A stretch of DNA of 64,000 nt from Parasponia andersonii (lineage: Eukaryota > Streptophyta > Magnoliopsida > Rosales > Cannabaceae). The stretch's first letter is position 1. Every line of letters begins with the position of its first letter. Position numbers and translations under genes: made by a program. The stretch covers positions 135,575-199,574 of the forward strand of contig JXTB01000002.1 of the NCBI GenBank assembly GCA_002914805.1, read 5' to 3'. The notes under the pieces were generated by a model. It was not told the origin of the DNA. It saw only the letters and a program-made list of their open reading frames with translations, and made no database searches. Shown one piece after another: positions 47,145-59,600 of this stretch.

Positions 47145-49190
47145 TGCAATTCTAGTTCTAGATAAAGTAACGTATAGTTGACCTTGAGAGAAGACAGGTT
47201 CAGGTAAATATATTCCAACATAATTTAGACTTTGACCTTGTGCTTTGTTCATCGTCATAGCAAAACTCAAACGAAAAGGAAATTGAGTTCTCTAAAATGG
47301 CATTGAATTATGTTCATTATCTATAGTTATCAATGAGATTCTTGGTAAAAAAAACTCTCTTTCCAAGATAATGATCACTAACTATTTCTGCGTCAATTAA
47401 ATTTGAACTGAATCGACGACAAAGCAATTGTGTACCATTACAAAGTCCTCAGAAGGATTAATATTTCGAAGTAAGGTAATTGGACAATTTGGTTTTAACA
47501 TTAGCTTATAAGGAGGATATCCACTTGGTGTAAACGTATGTAAAAAATCTTCTTGAAAAGTTTGTTCATTAGGATCTATACTTTCATCAAAACTATAATA
47601 TATGACAATGTCACCTAGAAATTATTCTATGAGTAAATTGTTAATCTCATCAGCATATTCATTTTTAGATGTTAGTATTGCTCGATGGGTCAACGTATCT
47701 ATATTTTCTATGTATTGGTTTAAATCTAGAAAGATAGCATTTATTAATTTTTTCAATGATATATTATTTTCTTCATATGGGATGATCATTGGAAAAGGGA
47801 TTTTGATCTTTTTAGTAGCAATTGTTGGTTCGTCACCATTGCCGATACGAAGAAGAAATTCACAAAATTGAGGATCTAATCTTGCTCGCATGTTTTCTTT
47901 TAAGTGAATTTTTTTAAATAGAGGCCATAAATAAGGTTTCACTAAACATGCATCAATAATTTCTTCTTTCCTAACTTTTTGAACAACTAGTAATACTTGA
48001 CGAAAGTCACCGCTAAGTACAACAACTATACCACCAAATGGTAGAGTACTCTTATTAATATCTTTAAGCATTTGATCTAAAGCTTCTATTACTCGATGAT
48101 GAGACATTGGAGCTTTGTCCCAAATTATTAATCTTGTATGTTGAAATAATTTTGCCAACCCTGACTGTTTACTAACTGAGCAAGTAATATCTTTTTCAAC
48201 ATTAAGAGGAATTTTGAATCTTGAATGTGCAGTGCGACCACCAGGTAATAAAGATGCAGCTAGTCCCGAAGATGCAGTAGCAAGAGCAATCAATCCTCTT
48301 GATCTAACCGTCGCAAGAATAGCTTTGTACAACAACATTTTTCCAGTTCCTCCTGGTCCATCAATAAAAAATGTTCCACATTCGTGTTCAAAGACTTTTT
48401 CCAGTATCGTTTCATATGCTTGTTTCTGTTCAGAATTCAAAAATGCTTCTGACGATAAATCTGTTTCAAATACAACTATTTCTAGTTCTTCATTAATTTC
48501 TTTTGTTCCTCTTTCTTGTTCGTTCAATGAAACTTGATGATCAACCAAATGATAATTATTAATATCACTTCCCATCGATTCAAGGACTAAACGAATATAT
48601 TCTAAAACTTTTGATTTCACATCAACCAAAGGTAAATGTAAAGAATTATAATCCTCAGACATAGCTATTTCAAAATTTTCCCATAATTTTCTAGGATTCG
48701 AAGGCGTACAATAAACTAAAATAATAGCAAACAATCGCCGCAAAGTGTAAGGCATTTGATAGAAACTAGCTTCTTCTAAACATTGTTCTATAATATTCTC
48801 TGACTCTAACAAGCCATGTACTAAGGCTGACTCACGAAATCATTCAACTTGAATTCCATTAAAACTCCTAAGGTCATCAAAAGATATTGGCCCCTTGATA
48901 TGATTTAGCAATAATCTTAAGTAATAGCGTTCACCTTCAGTTGGATATGCAGCTACAATTCTACCAATTACGTTGCCTTTGTTTCTTGTAGTCCATAATT
49001 TGTACTGCTGATTCCAAACAAAATGTTCAGGAAATTCTTTGTAGTACAATGTACGTGCTTTTTCATTATAACTATTCATGCTAAAAAATTCTGTTAACAT
49101 AGATCTTGAAAACAAATCAAACTCAACTATGTGTGAAAGTTCTTCTCGCTCATTAAAAGTAACAATTTGTTTGTTTTCCATATGCAATTG
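47145..49190 (-). pseudogene. Helitron helicase (Pif1-like) domain, disrupted
   Basis: The frame at 48812-47622 (396 codons) encodes the C-terminal Pif1-like helicase of a Helitron: Walker A GPGGTGKMLLYKAI, ATASSGLAASLLPGGRTAHS, IIWDKAPMSHH (motif II, usually DEAPM), VVLSGDFRQVL, and ILTSKNEYADEIN. After a stop the last motif appears at 47285-47170 ([26 protein letters not shown]), where it is cut by the gypsy LTR. The segment 49187-48840 (HIVEFDLFSRSMLTEFF, KGNVIGRIVAAYP) is the linker before the helicase. It would have unwound DNA during rolling-circle transposition, but it is inactive. Confidence 0.92.
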
Positions 49191-51450
49191 TAAAGAATAA
49201 ACAGCTCGAAAAATCTCACTTAATATGAAACCATATATTCTTCATATAGCTTCAGAAGAGAAAATCCATCTTGCAAATTGGAAGTTATCAATTTCATTGA
49301 TTAAATTTTCATTATTTGTGTTCATTATAACATTGAAAGCAACACGATCATGCCCTTTATATATATATATATATATATATATTTGTACAAATATTTAATA
49401 GCTTTTATAGTAGAGTATATTTCAACATTCATGTGACAATCAAATTTTGTAAGTAAATAAGTATTATATGGAACAACCCAACGATTATCTAAAGTAGCTC
49501 TTCTTACTCTAATTTTCTTTACCATCATCAAGGCGTCTATATTTAGGATATGAGTTTTTTTCTTCTGTTGTCATACAACAAAATGACTTTGGATAATGGT
49601 TTCTACATTTTCCTTTTTTCGTCATACAAGCATTGATTGGATTTAAATCGCCACAAGGGCCATGATTCATGTGTCTAAGAACCATTGTATATACATGACA
49701 ATTGCTATCTTTGTTAGGAATTTTAGCCAACACAATTTTATCAAAGCTTTCAGGTGCATATCTTTTTGCATTTGGTTTCAAAATTATCAAAAAGTGAGCA
49801 TGTGGAAGTCTTTTTTTTTTTTTTTTTTAAATTCAATAACATATACATAGGCAACAACTGGTCCAAATGTTTACCTTTTAAACAATTCAGTTTTTAACTA
49901 CCTTTTAAACAATTCAGTTTTTAACTCTTCTAGTTTTGCTCTAAAATGCGTACAACTAAGTTAGGTCTGTTTTGTACTTCATCTCTTAGTTCTAGTTCTT
50001 GTTTGATTTCAGACCAATTTGGATTGCATGTTATAGTAAGAAATATGTTAATGTCATTGCAGCATGTATCTTTTTCTCATATCTCGTGGTCCTTCAATGA
50101 AAGATGAAGGTAAAACAATCCTACATCCAACTTGAGATCCTCGATTCTCACCACCTTCAACACTATCAATAATCCCTTGATATAATTCAGCTCGAATCTT
50201 TTTCTGGTTGTTTTGAAAGTAGTCCAATCTGAATGTTTCGAGCTTGACATACATATCAACAACATATTGTTGTAAAAGTTTTCCAACTTGTAGTAAAATT
50301 GATTTTTCCATTAGTCTAATTTGTAACTTATAGCAATAATACTCTCAACAAGAAACTTCATTTCTTTCACTCCTCTTTGTAGACACTGAAAATTTCCAAA
50401 ACAAAATATTATTTCTAAGCAAAAAAATATTGTCTAAAATACAATTCATATCAAAGTTTTAATTACCATTTATTTCTTTTTCCAAAAGTTCTGTAGGAGA
50501 TTCTATTTGATCCATGATAATTGAGTTTTCATCAAAATTTTGTGGTCTAAGATTATTTATGTTAACTTTCTGTATTCCACGATGCCAACCACTTTCTCCA
50601 CATGGAAATAATAGAGGATATTGTAAAGGATCATAACAACTAAAATAATATTCGACTTTGTGAGAGTATCCTGAATGACTTTGTACAACAATATCACGAC
50701 CTTTACGTTCTACAGAAGAATTATCATCAATCCACATTCCTGCAACTTGAGAAACTGCAGGAGCATTGTAAACCCATCGATCCATTCCAACATCTAATCT
50801 AATGACAATTTTACAATTGTCTAAATTGGATAATTCGCTGAGGTTTCTAAAAAAGTGACAGTAAGGGTTGATTTTCAATATATCGACTATTTTCATAGTA
50901 ACAATAAATTCATCTTTGATTAGTTGCATATTCGATGCTCTAACTCATGTTCTGTGTCATAAAAATAAAGTTGTAAGTATAAAGGTTGATTGTTTGATGG
51001 CAACAACTCATTTATAAAGTGATATATTTGTCCTTGAACTCGAAAGGTATATATACCTTTATTTCTCTTACATAAATTTTTATCATACTTTATACCAAAA
51101 GATGTGAACGCAAAAGTGTTATTATATGTTCGAATATACTTCCGAAATTTCGACTCAACAGAATTAGAAGTAAAAGATCATAGAGTTCTAGTGGAGCAGC
51201 ATTTGATATTAATGAAATGTCTCCATTGTTACAACAGAAACATTTTGGTTCACGATAGAATTTTTTTGCATGACAATGTATACATGATAATTCGGAAGGC
51301 AAAANNNNNNNNNNNNNNNNNNNNNNNNNTGTGTAGAGTTTTTTTTTGCATATTTGTGTCTCTCCTTTTCTTTTTTATTTGTTCTTTCATTTCTTCAGAT
51401 AAAGTTGCATACCAACTTCTTTTGTTTGTAGTTTTTGTTTCTTTCATAAT
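49191..51450 (-). pseudogene. Helitron N-terminal and Rep (HUH) domains, disrupted
   Basis: Reading leftward from about 51447: a basic start (RSWYATLSEEMKEQIKKKRR), a 25-N gap, a zinc-finger-like CIHCHAKKFY..CFCC segment, the Helitron-like N-terminal domain (VGMDRWVYNAPAVSQVAGMW; YDPLQYPLLFPCGESGWH), then LPSSFIEGPRDMRKRY and LTITCNPNWSEIKQELELRD. The HUH motif HAH of the Rep nuclease lies at 49802-49794, followed by NPINACMTKKGKCRNHYPK. Frameshifts, a 27-base tandem duplication (49872-49925) and a poly-A expansion just before HAH break the frame. Helitron ends (5' TC, 3' hairpin-CTRR) were not located. Confidence 0.9.
51305..51329. other. Assembly gap (25 N)
   Basis: Short N run within the N-terminal part of the Helitron gene. 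Confidence 1.
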
Positions 51451-53992
51451 GCTACTACAAATCACAAATATATTTGATTTTTATACTATACCAATAGCAC
51501 CAGAAAATATACAAACATAAACGTATAGAATAAAATATCGCTAAAATATTATAGTAAAAAATAATAGAAAAAATTAAATATATATATGTATGACTGTAGA
51601 CAATAAATTAGAAGAATTGTAGAATTATTTTAACATAAGTATAAAAGCAATGCACTAAAATATGATTACAGATAAATATGAATAATTAAAAAAATGCAGT
51701 AACTGAACTTTGGATTGATAAAATAAAGCAAAGAATATTAAAAGAAGTTAATGATATAATAATATCAAAAGAATATGCTTAATAGTTAAATCCATCTCAT
51801 TATGTTGACACGTGTGTTATACATTCGAAAAAACTATAAGAAAATGATTCATTATTTAGTAACTCAATATCGAGACTGAAATATCTTATATTTTTTTGGT
51901 CGTTACATTCTCATGACTTAACGACTTATAGTTAAGCTTTTATCTATGCGAATTCATTGACATTCATCTTCATCACAGTGTTAAAACTTAAACTATCAAA
52001 AGTCAATTAGTTCTTTTTTTTTTCTGGCCTTTGTCTCTGTGAAGTTCAATTATTCTATTCTTTTTGTTTTTCTCTGTAATTTTCTTTATAAACAGTGTGA
52101 TTAAAACCTAACTTTGCTGAAATATTATCAGAAAAATAAAATAAACTAATACAAAATTTTCTAACAAATGAATGTACATAATTATCAAACTTAGTTTATA
52201 GTTTCTGTAAAATATTCTCCTAAATATGTACATAATTATAAAAGTTGATTGATAGTTTCTGTCACTCATTGTGTATGATTACATAGAAAGCAAAGTGATA
52301 CTTAGAAAACAATACTAAACAATACACTTAAATAAAAATTAAAAAATATCAATAATTACAACTTTAGAGTTAAAGACAACATCAACAAAACATATATAAC
52401 TATAAAGATTTGAAGGGAACAAAGTTATACATACCTTCAAGTATTCTGATGGAGTATCTTCGTTCTAAATGCAACCTGAAAATTTATATTTCTGAGTTAA
52501 ATTTGATTTTCTACGACTATAAAATATGCACTAAGCAAAACTTAAGAAAAATCTATTAGTAGATTAGTTAAAGGACAAAAGTAACCAATGAAATAAAAGG
52601 TTTCATTGCATTGTACATAATACTATAAAGTAAATGAATGAAATATGTAAATATTTAATTTAATTAAATTTAACTAAATCTAAAGAGGAAAGAAACTTCT
52701 GCTAGTTGCAAACTTAAAAAGTGAGTCATTAAATTTTTCTTTATTTAACTTGAAGTATCTACTAATATGCTTATGTGAGCCTGATACTTTGCCACTCCTA
52801 GGAAGCTTTTAAATTGAAGATATAATAGTCAATCAATTAAATTGTTTGCTTTTAATCTATATGTGTATACACATTCAATCAAATTCATACTCTACAATAA
52901 TCATTAAAGAGCACATAAGCTTCTATTGTTTTTGCAGCCAAACGTATAAAAAAATTCTTTCAATTCTTTTCATTTTATTAAAAGTAAAATGACCAAATTA
53001 ACCTCTTTTTTAAGACATATAAGGAAAGAAATATTAAAGTCTCTGTTATATCCCTATAAAACAAATAGGTTACTTTAGTATATTGAAATTCAAGAAGGAA
53101 AAAGTAAAAAACCTAAGGATATAAGAGGGGGGGAAAAAAAAATGAACCATGAGGTGCTTAAACACACTTAGTATATAGATTCACCCTAAAAACTTCTCAT
53201 CCAAATTTTATAAATCCTTGGAATCAAGACGAATTACAATTTAGCAAAAGCATTAAAAGGCTCTAAGAAACAAATTATTCTCAAACAATATTGCACTTAG
53301 GTTCTGTTCAAAAAAATTAAAAAGGAAAAGGAAAGGAAAAAAAATTGAGGAAAAATTTTCAAACTTGTTTCCTATTAGGAAATGAACGGAGCTGACACCA
53401 CCAGTGAAGCAATACCCACTGCATCTCTTTCTCTAATAAAAAACTGCGAAGCAAAAGATCAATCCACCGTCCACCGCCAAAACCAAATAATGAATCGCTT
53501 CCTTCAATAGCCACCAGAAAACGGTAAGAAAAACATAAACGAAAAGGTTGGTGCAAAAGGGCATATTGACAGCTCCTTCCAATTTGTGGTACATATAGGT
53601 ATGGAGCTGACACAATGTGCATAAAAATAGATACAAGCCTCCACAGCCTACTTTCTATGAACGCAAAATGAGAAGAAAAATGTATAATACACCACTGCCT
53701 TTCGATAACTCCTCAGCGCAGCTACCCACCACCTACTTTCTCTCAACTCAAAATGAAAAGAAGAAGGTATAATACACATTGGGCCACCAACGAAATGATG
53801 AAGTGTACTGTTCAATCGCCACCAAAACTGATCTCAGACAACGTGGACTTAAACATTGGGCCCATCATTAAAAGTAACACATAGACTTTTATTGTTTTTG
53901 ACGTGCCCACCTTATGACATTTTCAACAATTATTTAATATGTTGCTCGTCTCACTAGCTGGAATCATAACGACTTTTTGAGTCAACCATTGA
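51451..53992. other. Non-coding spacer, with a copia LTR edge near its right end
   Basis: A/T-rich, no supported gene; the left part may belong to the Helitron. Around 53875-53932, TTGACGTGCCCACCTTATGACATTTTCAACA resembles the LTR edge of the copia fragment at 37466, so a related LTR relic is likely there. Confidence 0.45.
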
Positions 53993-54574
53993 CTGCTGCT
54001 TGTTGCCTATCAGTACCAGCCTCATTTTCTTTCCCCTTTCCTTTTGTTTTCTTTCAGTTTTCCATTAATTATAACTTTTTTGGTATACAAAACTGTGGTT
54101 TGCTCAATCTCCTCCATTTTTGACTTGTTACAAAGGAAGAAGTTAGTCCACTTTTGTCCCTCTATTTTCGAAGTACTACTGCTACAAAGAACGGTTCTCT
54201 CTCTCTTTAATCAACTACTTGGCCAGTTGATCAACTGAGGTATCATCCTTACTTTTCTTCCTATCGCGTTTTTTTCTTTTGTTAATTATACTTTAAGGTG
54301 AACGCCTCCGTAAAAAGAAATTAGGATAGGATGTATTATTTTTTAAAATTTATTTTTTTGCTAATACTATAATGATTTTAAATTTGTTACCCCTCATCAG
54401 TTATGGATTTTCTTTTTGTTTTCTTCTTTTTATAAAAGAAATTTCATTCCAATATCTAATTTACAAAGGTCTAATTATAGACGCACAGTACATAATACTA
54501 AATAATTGACTAAATGATTGATTCTTATCGTAAGGAAAAAATATTATACGAAACATAAATAATTATTAGAGAAT
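53993..54574 (+). repeat. Segment A of rearranged duplication
   Basis: 582 bases starting CTGCTGCTTGTTGCC recur at 61920-62501 with very few differences. Non-coding; a 64-codon frame (54044-54238) is preserved in both copies simply because the copies are nearly identical. Confidence 0.88.
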
Positions 54575-55900
54575 AGACACAACACATAAGTGATAGAATA
54601 TAGGTTCAAATCTAAGTAGTTCTTTTTAGAATATTAAATGTAAAGGTATTACCTGTTAGTCAAGTGTTTCACCCTTCATTCTAGGTGAAAGATCTGTTTT
54701 AGATATTATTAAATAATTAACTAATTGATTAATTTTAATAATTAATTAATTATGTTATAACACATGTATGAAAAGTTGTTACAACAATGAGTGCATATGT
54801 TGCAACAAGAACAAGAAAATAAAGAATGAACACAAGATGTTTTTAACGTAGTTCGGACCTCTTCTACTCCACGGGACCACGTTCAAAGATTAAACAAATT
54901 AGTAAAGTATAAAAATTACAAATACCAATTGACTAACGCAATAAAAGACTCCCTCTTTTCAATTGCCGCAATACGTTATAACGACTTCACTAATCTTATT
55001 TAGCGAGCTCCCCTTATCTTGTTGATCCTTCACAAGTAAACTCCCTTCACTGGTCCGGATCTGTCTCCTCTCAAAGACGTATTGTTCTTCCTCCTAAGAA
55101 CAAGATGCACTCAAACAAAGTACCTAGAAAACCCTAAAGCTCTCTAAGTCACTCAATGACTATAGAACATGCTCTATGTCTTATAAACAAAAGCTCTCTC
55201 TAAGTATATTTCTCTCAATGAAGTGCATAAATAATTCTTTGGAGTATTAGAGCTTTTATAGGTGAATTCCAGCCCCGTTGGTCGTCCATTGTAGTGTGAA
55301 TAGACTGAAATCAAATAAGGAAATAGTTAATAACAAAATCAAAATCTTTCCATAAATATTGTAATCTGCCAACAACTTTTTGAACAATTACTAGGAAAAT
55401 ATCCAGATTTATTATTATTCCTTTAATTTGATTTGGACACGTTTTAGACAGCTAAAAATCTTCATTTAACCTACTAAAGATTGATAATTAACTTAGAAAA
55501 TCATATCTCAATTAATATTAATCAAAAGCCAAAATTTAAGAAAATTAACCAATCTTTCCTTAAATATCCGGAGTTGTTGCAATAGATCAGGAAATCTAAT
55601 CACAACAACTCATCAAATCAAATCAATTAACTAAAGGAAACTTAGTTAATTAATGAGTAAATTTCCAGCAACAATGAAAATCCTTATGAATTCTCTTCAG
55701 AAACCTGTCCAAATTCATTGATTAAAAAGATGCAATCAGATATTAATCAAATACAAAAGGATGAGGAAATAATCAATTATATATATGATAAATATAAAAG
55801 GAAATGATTGAAAATTAATAGGAAAAATATCCTATACAGCTATGCACGAAATTCCATTTATATTTCACCTATAGAGTATCACCAGAATGTCCTTTGATGA
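54539..55900 (+). repeat. Segment B of rearranged duplication, containing an LTR
   Basis: It recurs at 60543-61919 with about 2-3% differences. It includes the LTR edge at about 54692 and the 3' non-coding part of the SIRE-like element. A third, more diverged copy of its LTR portion starts at 63209. Confidence 0.88.
54692..55700 (-). repeat. 3' LTR of the SIRE-like copia element (right edge approximate)
   Basis: The left edge TGTTTTAGATATT corresponds to an LTR end CTAAAACA on the minus strand, as at 63209 where the primer site adjoins. Shared words with the 5' LTR include TTTTTAACGT.GTT, CTCCCTTCACTGGTCCGGATC and CCTAGAAAACCCTAAAGCTC. The other edge is not clear, so 55700 is an estimate. 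Confidence 0.55.
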
Positions 55901-56782
55901 TTCAGACACTTCAATCTCAGGTTTATCATCATCACCATTCTCTGAACTTTTAGGCTCTTATGGAATGTCGGATTGTGCTTTGGATGGCTCAATCTCCATC
56001 GATGGATCTTCTTCAGTTCCAATCAAAATTGTTCCAGCTTTGGATGGCATTGTTGCAACGGGAACAAGGGCGGATGGAACAGAGACAACAGTAGTTACAA
56101 CTTGTTCAGAAGTTGTTGCAATAACTTTAGAAGCCTTTGAAGATTTCGAAACTTCAGTCTTCTTTGGAGTAGGCTTCTTTGACTTCACTGAAGGAATGGC
56201 TTTGATAATTGTTGCAACAGCATCAGGTTTTGATGATTCAGAAATAACAACCTTTGTTGTAACGGATTTCATTCCTCCAGATTTATTGATTTTTGCCAGT
56301 GTTGCAACAAACGGGGATGGAATTGATTTGGCAGCCACAACAAATTTTGGGGCTTTTGTCGATTTTGTTGCAACAGGTGTTGGAGGTGTATCATCAGACT
56401 CGGATTGATCAACTTCATCTTCACCTTCATCATCTCTAGCTTCTTCTTCTTCATCAGCGTCGGCAACATCTTTGGCTTCCATGGTGGCTTCGTCATCAAA
56501 ACCATCATCTTCTTCAATCTCGGCTTGAGAGGAATCTTCACCCGATTCTTCAGCTTCCTTAATAGGGTCGGGTTCTGGTACAACCGGAGGTGGAGAAGCA
56601 GGTGTCATCACTTTGGGTGGCACAGTGACTGGTTTCGAGACCTCAGATTGAGGTTTTTCGGCAGAGGCAGAGGATGAACCTGGAGGGTTCGTTTCTTTTT
56701 CTTCATGGGAGTTGTCTTGACAGCAGGTGAAAAAGTCTGAATTTGTTTTGTAGCAATACCACCACGAGTCTTCACCATTGTT
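55901..56782 (-). pseudogene. Extra 3' reading frame of the SIRE-like element
   Basis: On the minus strand it starts MVKTRGGIATKQIQTFSP at 56782. A one-base shift near a run of Lys codons (about 56705) moves it into the frame 56623-55958, an acidic and then Ala/Thr/Val/Lys-rich, low-complexity protein (SKKPTPKKTEVSKSSKASK). It lies downstream of RNase H in the position where SIRE-type copia elements carry an additional or env-like frame. I see no transmembrane segment or signal peptide. Function unknown. Confidence 0.55.
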
Positions 56783-57900
56783 GAGTGTAAAATCTGAAAC
56801 TCAAGGCAAAAACAAGAAGAGAGAAAGAAAAAGAAGAAACGACTAAAATAGAGGCAAAAAGACTGAGCGTGAGTGAGAGAAAAATTAGGTTAAAAATTAA
56901 CTCATTCAATTAGGCCACATTTATAGAACCAATCAGCCATTAAATTAGGAAATTCAAAATTCAAATCGGAATTTTTGGTGATTTCCCGAACATAAAATCA
57001 GAAAACTGATTGATTAGAATAAAACAAGAAAGTTTTTAACATGTTGCGACAAGTGAAGTAATCAGATTGCAAACATTCCAAAAATGAAAAATGATTTGCG
57101 CTTTTTTTATTATTATTATTTAAAAAATCGGCACACACAAAAATAACATAATTTCAGCCAATTTATTTACATAAACTAAAGATATAATTTTGATAAAAAG
57201 AGGATAAGGAAGAAGATTATATCAATTTTATTCCCGAAACAAAAAAAAAATTTAAAATTATAATAAATTGTTAAAATTTTGACAAATAAATCTCCTTTTT
57301 TATAAAATCAAGATGAATAAACTGGATCAAAAACTGATTTATCCTTTATAATTTTCTCAAAATTCTTAGCTTCTTTTTTATTTTTTTTATTTTACGCAAT
57401 AGGCAGTGTTTTTTTTAATTATATATATATATATTTTTTACTGCCTTTATTTTAAGTACCCATGATAGTAGCTTTCACACTATCTCTGAGGTAGCCCTTT
57501 TTATGGTAGATTATCCTTTCCATATTGGTGATACAGAGTCCTAAATTACTCAAGGATGACTTTCACACTTCAGAGTAAGTAGCTCTTTTTATTCATAGAA
57601 CCTGTTCCACAGCTAGGTTTCAAGAGATCATTAAAACAAAGTTGGTCGGCTAAAAATTGATCTAAAAAATTCATCAAGATTTAAGAATTTGGAGATTTCA
57701 ATGTCAAAATAACAACAATTCAAAATAATTAAATAATCTAGTTTATAACAAAAATTAAAAAGATATTATCTAAACTCCTTATACACTTTTATCTCTATCA
57801 ACATCTTTTTATTCAAAAGAAACATTTTTGGCTGAAACTGAAAAATACAAAAACACAAGAAACTTAAACAGAACAGATTCTTAAGGCTTGCCTCAAGGAA
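56783..57900. other. Non-coding spacer inside the SIRE-like element
   Basis: A/T-rich region between RNase H and the extra 3' frame. A TA tract lies at about 57421-57434. No gene is seen. Confidence 0.55.
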
Positions 57901-57907
57901 TCAAATT

Positions 57908-59600
57908 TTATAGAATCAAGGTCTTTGGTAAAATGTATGCAATCTGCTTTTCAGTCCCAACATGTTCTAAAATGATTGTTTTGTTCTCAACCAATTCCCT
58001 TATAAAATGATGATAGATGTCTATATGCTTTGTCCTAGAATGTTGCACTGGGTTTTTTGAAATTTTTATTGCACTTGTATTATCACAAAATACAGTCATA
58101 ACATCTATATCGAAGCCATAGTCAGCAAGCATCTATTTCATCCAGAGAAATTGTGTACAACAAATTCTAACAGCAATGTACTCTACCTCAGCAATTGACA
58201 GAGAAATCGAATTCTGTTTTTTATTGTGCCATGAAACCAAATTATTTCCAAGGTAGAAACAACCACCACTTGTACTCTTTTTGTCATCTGCATTACTTGC
58301 CCAGTCCGCATCACTATATCCTGCAAGATTCACATTAGTATCCCTAGAATACCAAATACCATAATCAAGAGTACCACTCATATAGAGAATAATTCTCTTA
58401 ACAGTAGTAATATGAGATTCCTTAGAATTACTCTGATATCTTGCACACATACCAACACAGTGACTAATATCAGGATGACTAGCAGTAAGGTAAAGAAGAC
58501 TACCTATCATGCTTCTGTACAATGTTAGATCAATACTTACCCCTCATTCATCTTTTGTCAATTTTAGCGTTGTGCTCATGGGGGTGTGAAATTGTTTGGC
58601 TTTTTCAAGACCAAACTTAGAAACAAGGTTCTTGGCATACTTGGTTTGAGAAATGAAAATGTCATCCTCAAGCCGTTTAATCTGCAAATCCAAAAAATAT
58701 GTGAGCTCTCTAACCATGCTCATCTCGAATTCTTCCTTCATTTGATTGACAAACTCCTATACTTTAGAGTTAGAAGTAGAGCCAAACACTATATCATCTA
58801 CATATACTTGAGTAATAATAATACCGGAATCAAAGTGTTTGATAAAAAGTATTTTGTCCATTCCCCCTCTCTTGTAACCTCTTTCAATTAAGAAAATTGT
58901 CAATATCTTATACCATGCCCTAGGAGCTTGTTTTAACCTATATAATGCCTTTTTTAATTTGAAAATATGATTAGACAAATGTGGATCTTCAAATCCTTTG
59001 GGCTATTCAACATAGGTTTCTTCATTCAAAATAACATTCAGAAAAGCACTTTTAACATCCATTTGGTATAATTTGAAACCTATGACACAAGATATTGCAA
59101 GAAGTAACCTGATAAGCTCTAATCTAGTCACTGGAGCAAAAGTTTATCAAAGTCAATGCCCTCAATTTGAGTATATTCTTGAGTAACCAATCTTGCTTTA
59201 TTTCTCACAACGTTACCAAATTCATCAGACTTATTTTTAAAAATCCATTTGGTACCAATGACATTTGTATGATTAGGTCTAGGAACAAAAGTTCAAACAT
59301 CATTACGAGAAAATTGTTCTAACTCTTCTTGCATAGTCTTTACCCAAAACTCATCAAGTAGAGCCTCTTTGACATTCTTAGGCTCAACCATAGAAACAAA
59401 GCAAACATATTGAGCAGGAGTAGTAACCGATTCTTTCACAAAAATAGTTTTTATTCCTGAACACTCACCTTTAAAACCAAGTCCAGTAACATCACTAGAA
59501 AACTTACTAGAAGTCAAAATATGATCTAATTGAGATGAACCAGAATTAAGCATTTTGAGAGATTTCATTGTTCTCTTAAGTTCCATAGAAACCTCTTTTA
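57908..59600 (-). pseudogene. SIRE-like copia reverse transcriptase and RNase H
   Basis: From right to left: EPKNVKEALLDEFWVKTMQEEL (RT entry), IGTKWIFKNKSDEFGNVVRNKARLV, LYQMDVKSAFLN, KLKKALYRLKQAPRAWY, VYVDDIVFGSTS (catalytic YVDD at about 58797), then MYRSMIGSLLYLTASHPDI, YSDADWASNADDKKSTSGG, VSWHNKKQNSISLS and VFCDNTSAIKISKNPVQHSRTKHIDI. The combination is typical of SIRE/Maximus-type copia. At least one frameshift (near 59140) and stops (near 59295, 59005, 58757, 58543, 58135) inactivate it. Protease and integrase, which should precede RT, are missing. Confidence 0.9.

Noticed and set aside
53359..53636. Minus-strand frames of 67-87 codons
   Set aside because: No homology recognised and the two frames overlap each other; no supporting signals.
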